Source: Sanghuangporus weigelae (Eukaryota > Basidiomycota > Agaricomycetes > Hymenochaetales > Hymenochaetaceae). From it: a stretch of 64,000 nucleotides of DNA. The stretch lies in the NCBI GenBank assembly GCA_033182465.1, contig CP137324.1, positions 1,178,001 through 1,242,000 on the forward strand, written 5' to 3'. Shown here in pieces: positions 58,240 to 64,000 of this stretch. Below the pieces are notes generated by a model that was not told where the DNA came from, did not search any database, and saw nothing but the letters and a program-made list of their open reading frames with translations. The position numbers and the translations under genes are program-made. Position 1 is the first letter of the stretch, and each line of letters opens with the position of its first letter.

Positions 58240-59359
58240 CGTGGGAGCAAGTCAAGTCGCAGCAACAGCCTCTGACTCTGAACTCAGGCTCGTTGAGTTG
58301 AGAGTCGGCGACACATTGTGACACGGTGCATGACCAACAGTCTGCTTTGTAAGTAGTTCTCACGGCTATTGACTTGTCGGGTGTCTCAACCAGTCAAAAG
58401 CCACATCCAGGCTTCCATTATCAACCAAATCGTCCTATGAGATCCGAATCTCCTCTGCGTGCTTATTTATGTGAATCAATACCACAAGTATCAGGTCCTA
58501 TCGAGCCCGCGATCAAGTCCAAAGTATCTTTTTGTCGATTGAACAGGGAAATCGGCGCTCAATGTCCTCTCGCTGCAATGATGGAGAAGATGAGCAGCAA
58601 AGCAGTACAGCTTTAATCTTCTTCGGCGGTGGTATGCATGCATCCACATCCTTTGCGTTTCATCTATGTCTTTTCGAGAGCTATCCTGCCATTCTGGACA
58701 CAGGTTTCGCTACCTCCAATTGGCTGGTTCACGATAGCTCTTGGCAGCTGCAATGCATAAGCTCGGGTGGGTGCACTTTATCCAAGCCTGACTTCCAGGA
58801 AGCGGTAGTTTAGGCTATCGGATTCTCCGATTTGTATTTCAAAATATGTCTCTGATCGTGCGAATGGTCAAACTGCGATCTGAGCTGACCGGGTCATTGA
58901 TTCCGTCGGACACCGACGTGAAATTTTCTTATTTGGTTTCGCTGTGTGCACTCTTTGCCGTCGAAACATATTCTGCCCTTCCGATCTGTATTTTGTGGAG
59001 GTCTGTTGAGGTGGCGCTCTGCCCGGAGATAGCACGCACGATAACTATAACGACTGGACGGCCCTATCTCGCTGGTGGCCCAATACTCTAGAGACTCAAT
59101 GATGGTATATCAATTCAACGACCAAAAATCCTCTTATCGGAGACTGCCACGGTCTCTTTGCAGGATCTTGTACTCAGTGCCACATTTCTCCCAGGGAATC
59201 TGGCAGAGTTATTCCTGCAAACCGGAAAATCCCGTTTCAACAAGACAAGTAACAAGCATTTAGCACTGGTATTGATGATTACCTGTATTGATACATTTCC
59301 AAGGTACTTCTACTGCCTATCGCCGACATTCAGCTGCAAGAATTAGAGAAGAATTGAGC
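58240..59359. other. unassigned; may hold 5' exons of the fragment at 59360
   Basis: Several plus-strand frames (58437-58620, 58846-59091, 59090-59346) carry donor- and acceptor-like sites, but I could not join them into a sensible protein. None has a family pattern I know. Confidence 0.3.
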
Positions 59360-59690
59360 ACAAGGCACTCAGCTCGTGTCCTCCTCGTTCATCTTCCGCT
59401 GTCAATGGAGATCAGAAGAAGAAGCAGTCAGAGCCGTATTTTAGGTTCCGCAGATGGTGCTTCGTGAACACAAAGCATTTGTAAGTCCTTTGAATTTATC
59501 CTCCCTTGGATGACTATATCCCTGACTCATATCGTATACATCATATTGTAGAACGGCCTTCTTCCCGGAGCTGCCGCACGGGGTTGAGAAGAGCCTACAT
59601 TACCAAGATTTGGGCGTCGACAAGCGTCCTAGACCACTCAAAACCGAAGTCTCAATCCTTCCCGCAGAAATGATTGACACTCGGTTATGA
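59360..59690 (+). CDS. orphan 3' exons of an unrecognised gene
   Basis: Two exons join cleanly: the first ends at 59480 before GTAAGT, the second starts at 59552 after TTGTAG. The joined frame reads SSSAVNGDQKKKQSEPYFRF, RRWCFVNTKHLTAFFPELPH, GVEKSLHYQDLGVDKRPRPL, KTEVSILPAEMIDTRL and a stop at 59690. The upstream end at about 59356 is an acceptor-like TTAG, so earlier exons are expected in 58.4-59.3 kb. Function unknown. Confidence 0.4.
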
Positions 59691-61065
59691 CGACTGCTGT
59701 GTTTAGTTCGGACTTCTAGATGCCGCTCATATCTCATGACAAGCAGTTTAGTTCAAGAGCTGTGTCCTTGGCAAGATGCGAGGCTCAACTTACGGCCTCA
59801 TAGTACCACCGTGTCTTTTTTGTTGACCTATTGGATAATTGGGAACTTGTTCGAATATGTATGGATAGCCAGGTGCGATTCATAGGGGTGACTACGCCGA
59901 GCGGAGTAATCAACAATATGCAGACCGGAGAAACTCTGGCGACTTTGACAAAACACTTTCCAACCTGTACCTTCTAGGCAATCTACGCAATTGAGGCTCG
60001 CAGGCTGTTCTCGCAGAAGAGTCAAAGCTGTCAAGACAAGTCGAATGGTGAAATCCATAAGTAAAATGCGATCCTCAGAAGCTCGGAAGAAGAGACTATG
60101 AATATGATCGCTCTTGCGTCCGCGATGGTGTGTTCGTGAAAGTATGTCAGTGAACATGCTAGGTTGGGACACTCTTTGATACTTCACATTATTTTCACGC
60201 CGCGAAAATAACTTTTGTTACTATCAAGCACTAAGTACCGTCATCCATCCAATAGACAAGACGATCCAAGATAGATGAATTTGTTTAGTTTAAACATGCC
60301 GGAAGTTGATCCAATCCTGCGCTAGCGTATTTAACAAACCGCCACAAAGACCTTAGGACATGGAACCATCACTGATACACACATGCAGGTATACTAATGG
60401 TTCCATTCACTGCGTTCCCGGTGAATCTGTCAGTAGATATGGTAGATGATGTAGTCTGTTTTTTTATTATTATCTGTGACGATCAAATAAGAAAGATTGT
60501 CTCACATCATCCTTTGTAAACTCTGCTGTCTATATCTGCTACAAGCTAATTCAGACACTATGGCAAAATATGGGACTAGATTTTTGTTCCAGATGGGTTT
60601 TCATTTGCCATGAAAGAAAAAATACTTTGTTTTTCTTACCCGGCACATTTTATTAGAAAGATCAACCGTATTTCGTAATGCTAGCAGTGGTGTGGTACAT
60701 GATCTTCACCATCTACCATTATTTACCTTTACTAGACGAGCCGGGAACGCAGGATTGATCTCTGTCGTTTCGCTCCTTCACAAGTCCGAAAAGACAGGAC
60801 TACTGCAACATTAAACTTGAATTACTAGCTTATTAAGAGTGCGTCATTATAATACAAATTACAACATAGAAGAGAACCTCGAGAAGCCTATATGCTATCG
60901 CGGAACAACATTAACCGAAAAAAGGAAGAGGACCTTTGGGATCAAATGAAGTCGGAACGAAGGCAGAAGTTACAAAGAGTGCATGAAAAACATAATTGGT
61001 CTATTGTTCATTTGTTTCGTCGTTCAGCCATTACTGGCCGAACGCCACTTCGACTCTCCACATTC
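59691..61065. other. intergenic
   Basis: About 1.4 kb, AT-rich in its second half. A 119-codon minus-strand frame (59828-60187) has no recognised family. No repeats or RNA genes seen. Confidence 0.45.
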
Positions 61066-63090
61066 CTACTCAAGCGATTCTTGAAAACGGCTCTCGACAG
61101 GTGCAGGACCCGCGCCTTCACTTGAAGGACCCCCATCTGCGTCAGCACCGGCATCTGCATTTGCAGAATGAGGCGTCTGTCCTTCCGGTGCCTTCTCCTG
61201 TTGTCGCTTACTCGGACGTCGCGAAACCCCGTCAGCACCTTCACCATTCGGGTTCGGATTCGCATCTGGATCAGTCTTCTTCTCGTTCTGTAGTAAGGCA
61301 ATATCGATCTAAGATCGTCGTGAAGGATAGTAAAAGGACGACTTACAAGATAACCGTTCGGTCCGAGTTCAAGAGCAGAGCCTTTTTGTGGTTGCGAATA
61401 CGACGGAGGGACAGTCTCATCTTCTTGTGCGACTGTATCCTGAGCGGGATGATACAAATCACCTTCTTCGTCCTCCTCTTCCTCCACGCTCGATCCTTCT
61501 TCCTCTTCTTCCTCTTCATCGCTGACGTACCCTGCAGCACGAACAGCAGCTTCAACCGGGCCGCTACGCTCCATTGCCTCACTCGCAACGAGATAGCGTG
61601 CGCAGAGCATACGGATGTCGTTCCACCATTCCATCATATCATCGTGGCTTTTCGCGCGGAATGTGTAAGCATGAGGCGAGCGACCGAGGCGCAGGCCACT
61701 TGGAACAGCACCCGTTCCATCCTTGCGACCTTCAATGTGGAACTTATGCGACTTGTTGGGTCCACGGGGAGCGGAAGGCGGACCAAGCGTACATGCTGGC
61801 AAGAAGAGTGAGAATACAGGCGCCGGCTTCGACTTCGGGTCGGAAGATGAAAATTCATGCAAATACCCTGCCGGCGTCAGCACGTAATAACCCTCACGGT
61901 AAGTACGCGTGAAGCGCTTCTTGCGCTCAAGGTAACCCATATGGACTGGAATGACAGACGGATCTTCCTTACTTGGATACTGAATTGTCTCGGGATTACG
62001 AAGAGGAGTGTCTGGATCGATGAGATGATCTGAGCGAGCAGAGAATGAGATCCATTCGCGATCAGCCGCAAGGGAGGCCATTTGCGTTCCAAGGCCGCGC
62101 CAGATATCCTGCACAGTAGAATTCATGCGAGATTGCCATTCGTCGTAAGTCTGCCACGCAGACTGGATGGCACGAACAATACCCTCCTCGAAGGTAGCTG
62201 AATTCTGCTGCATAATAACAATGGACTTTTGAAGAGCATTTTCCTCGTGAACTTGCTTTTGAAGTTGTCGCGCAACGGTAATGTTTGCAACGAATCTGTA
62301 ACGGCATCAGGATCTAGCGTTTGTGATCATATTAATTCATCATACGGGTCATCCTTAGCTCCTACTTGCATAGGAGTATTCTTGAACACTGCGATGTTCT
62401 TCGACAGCTCGGCAACGAAACGGGTAGACAACTCCCGCTCTTTTGCTACATTCGCTGCTAGTTTTCCTGTGTCATTTTGTATATTCTTTAAGCATGTCAG
62501 AGATTGACACAATTCTTCATGGTATGAAGTCTACCTTGAGATGCGCCTTGATTTCGGTGCGAAGCTTGGTCAAGTGTTCAATTATAGAACCGTCGATTGT
62601 CTTGTAGAGGTTCGCATGCTGGTCGGCTATCGCACGCGTCTTGTCTCGGATACCATAGTAAATATCCTAGAAACATTGACTAAGTCGTGGCATCGAGGTA
62701 GTAGTGGCCGAAGTACCTGAATGCCACCTTCGCCCAGGAACTGATTGCCTGTTCTGAATGGCACTTGAATAACAGCACCAAGCTTGGTCATTTCGCGGGC
62801 AATGTTATTCTCAATGTCCGCGATGCCCTACACAGCATTACCAGAATGTTGTCGATACCGATTCGTTAACGACAATCCAAATAGCATGGACACACCTCGA
62901 AGTAAGCAATGAGCTGCTTGACAATGTTTTTCCAACCAACGAAACGCTCAATAAGAATGTCAGATGGACGAAGGTCGCTCGGAGCGATATTCTTCTTGAT
63001 GAGTGACTGGTTACGGCTCATCGTCGAGCCCTTATGGCTGGCATGCGAGATCGATGTGGCACGCGAAAGCGTCGCGCCGTCGTTCTGCAT
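61066..63090 (-). CDS. SLM1/SLM2-like PH-domain protein (TORC2 effector)
   Basis: Slm proteins bind plasma-membrane PI(4,5)P2 and eisosomes and pass membrane stress to TORC2. The start at 63090 gives MQNDGATLSRATSISHASHK, then RPSDILIERFVGWKNIVKQL, after introns GIADIENNIAREMTKLGAVI, RTGNQFLGEGGIQDIYYGIR and RTEIKAHLK, forming the helical F-BAR-like region that runs on through QLQKQVHEENALQKSIVIMQ and SAWQTYDEWQSRMNSTVQDI. The PH domain begins at HMGYLERKKRFTRTYREGYY and includes YLHEFSSSDPKSKPAPVFSL, SHKFHIEGRKDGTGA, HAYTFRAKSHDDMMEWWNDI. A Glu-rich acidic stretch follows (SDEEEEEEEGSS). The final exon ends VESRFQESLE with a stop at 61066. About seven introns. Confidence 0.9.
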
Positions 63091-63371
63091 TGTGCTATTT
63101 CTTACTTACAGTATTGCTGTCTGGCGATGATGGCGGTAGAAAGCGGAAGTGGGGCGAGGGGCAAAGACACGCTAGTAAGTGGAGGATCTGCACTCGCGGC
63201 GCGGCTCTGGGAAACCAACGCTGACGTCACAACAATCCCTGTCTCGGTCTCTCGCGCAAGCCATGCCATTGTCGGTAAGCGGATTATATTCATTACTATA
63301 CTATCTCTCAGTCAGCAACGATCGTATGCAAACCGATGCTATCGATTAGCTACAAGAACATGCAGACAACT

Positions 63372-64000
63372 TTAGAAAATAAATGGGAGCATGGCCTTCC
63401 TGTCCTTCGGATATTCACTGCCAAATTCCTTCCTGTACGCCTTATGTTTCTTCACAGCCCATTGAGCCATCTGTGCGCTACCAGCGAAGAAAAACAACCA
63501 AGCTTTTGAATCACGTTCAATTCGTTAGTACTGCTTTCGAGAAGAAGGCATCCTACGTACCGGCATAGCTTCCAGTCATCATGGAAAGCGCGAACCATGC
63601 GAGACTCTCAAAGAAATAGTTCGGGCACGAAACAAGGTTGAAACCATAGCCATGAGGAACGGCGCGTTTTCGCGTACCTTCGGGACGCAATGAGCGAAGG
63701 ATCAAGTGTGTCTTGAGGTTGGAAAGCTCCGCGAACTAAGTTAGAGATCAGTGTGACTCTGAACAAACGAGCGAGGAAAGACACATACGATGAAGAGGGC
63801 ACTCCAGAACCAGAGGAAAGAAAGTTGATCGCGCTTCGTTCCCAGAACCGCGGGTGAGAAAGCCGCGTATTTCGGTCGATACAGATCGAATGCCAGAAGA
63901 ACACCACCTAGAACGTGGTAATGGAAAGAACTTGAAAGAAACACATCAGTTTCGAGTATTACGATGACTCCGGAGCGAACCTACTTCTTGAAAATATTTC
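63372..64000 (-). CDS. TSC13: very-long-chain trans-2,3-enoyl-CoA reductase, 3' part
   Basis: Tsc13 performs the last step of each elongation cycle for very-long-chain fatty acids in the ER. The gene enters from beyond 64000, so the N-terminal part is missing only because the window ends. Visible: NIFKK, intron, FHYHVLGGVLLAFDLYRPKY, FLWFWSALFI, then after an intron FAELSNLKTHLILRSLRPEG, TRKRAVPHGYGFNLVSCPNY, FFESLAWFALSMMTGSYA, and a last exon with STAQMAQWAVKKHKAYRK-EFGKEYP ending RKAMLPFIF and a stop at 63372. The conserved Leu-Val-Ser-Cys-Pro-Asn-Tyr motif and the basic C-terminus with Lys-His-Lys are diagnostic. Confidence 0.9.

Overview
The window looks like chromosomal DNA of a filamentous basidiomycete, most likely an Agaricomycete. 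Genes are dense, lie on both strands and are cut by many short introns (about 45-70 bp, GT..AG). The recognisable content fits: an AA9 cellulose-active monooxygenase, a WOPR transcription factor, a DUF6533-type membrane protein, a long-tailed cAMP/glucose-receptor-like GPCR, a fungal RAS and an SLM1-type TORC2 effector. Exon joins were made by eye from reading frame, splice signals and remembered family patterns, so exact exon edges are provisional.

Layout. 1-10 kb: DUF6533-like membrane protein (-), a DUF1748/mitofissin-like small protein (+), serinc/TMS1 (+), a RAD51D-like recombinase (-) and an aldo-keto reductase (-). 10-16 kb: a Ser-rich coiled-coil protein (-), an intact AA9 LPMO (-) and, beside it, a second AA9 copy broken by two in-frame stops. 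16-17.2 kb: a 1,084-bp fold-back element with 519-bp arms. 18.5-29.5 kb: WOPR regulator (+), TFIIH subunit Tfb2 (-), gankyrin/Nas6 (+), HSBP1 (-), a GGQ mitochondrial release factor of the ICT1 type (-) and a Rieske-AIF oxidoreductase (-). 29.8-33.9 kb: a GC-rich 4-kb element with terminal inverted repeats and flanking 9-bp direct repeats, with no long coding frame. 34.6-43.7 kb: GPCR (-), DNA polymerase eta (-), complex I assembly factor CIA30 (+) and RAS (-). 43.9-48.1 kb: a second fold-back element in the opposite orientation, 193 bp upstream of the RAS start, then a 2.6-kb TA-flanked element carrying an unidentified 196-codon frame. 48-52.8 kb: a gene-poor stretch. 52.8-64 kb: C2H2 zinc-finger protein (-), DUF1295 membrane protein (+), SDE2 (-), an orphan 3' exon (+), SLM1-like PH protein (-) and the 3' part of the enoyl-CoA reductase TSC13 (-, running off the window).

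There are no operons. The genes are mostly housekeeping or signalling functions without a common pathway, although GPCR, RAS and the SLM1-like protein are all nutrient-signalling components and RAD51D-like and pol eta are both DNA-damage proteins. The unusual material is the transposon-like DNA concentrated between 29.8 and 48.1 kb, the fold-back pair, and the live/dead LPMO tandem. I found no CRISPR array, rRNA or convincing tRNA.
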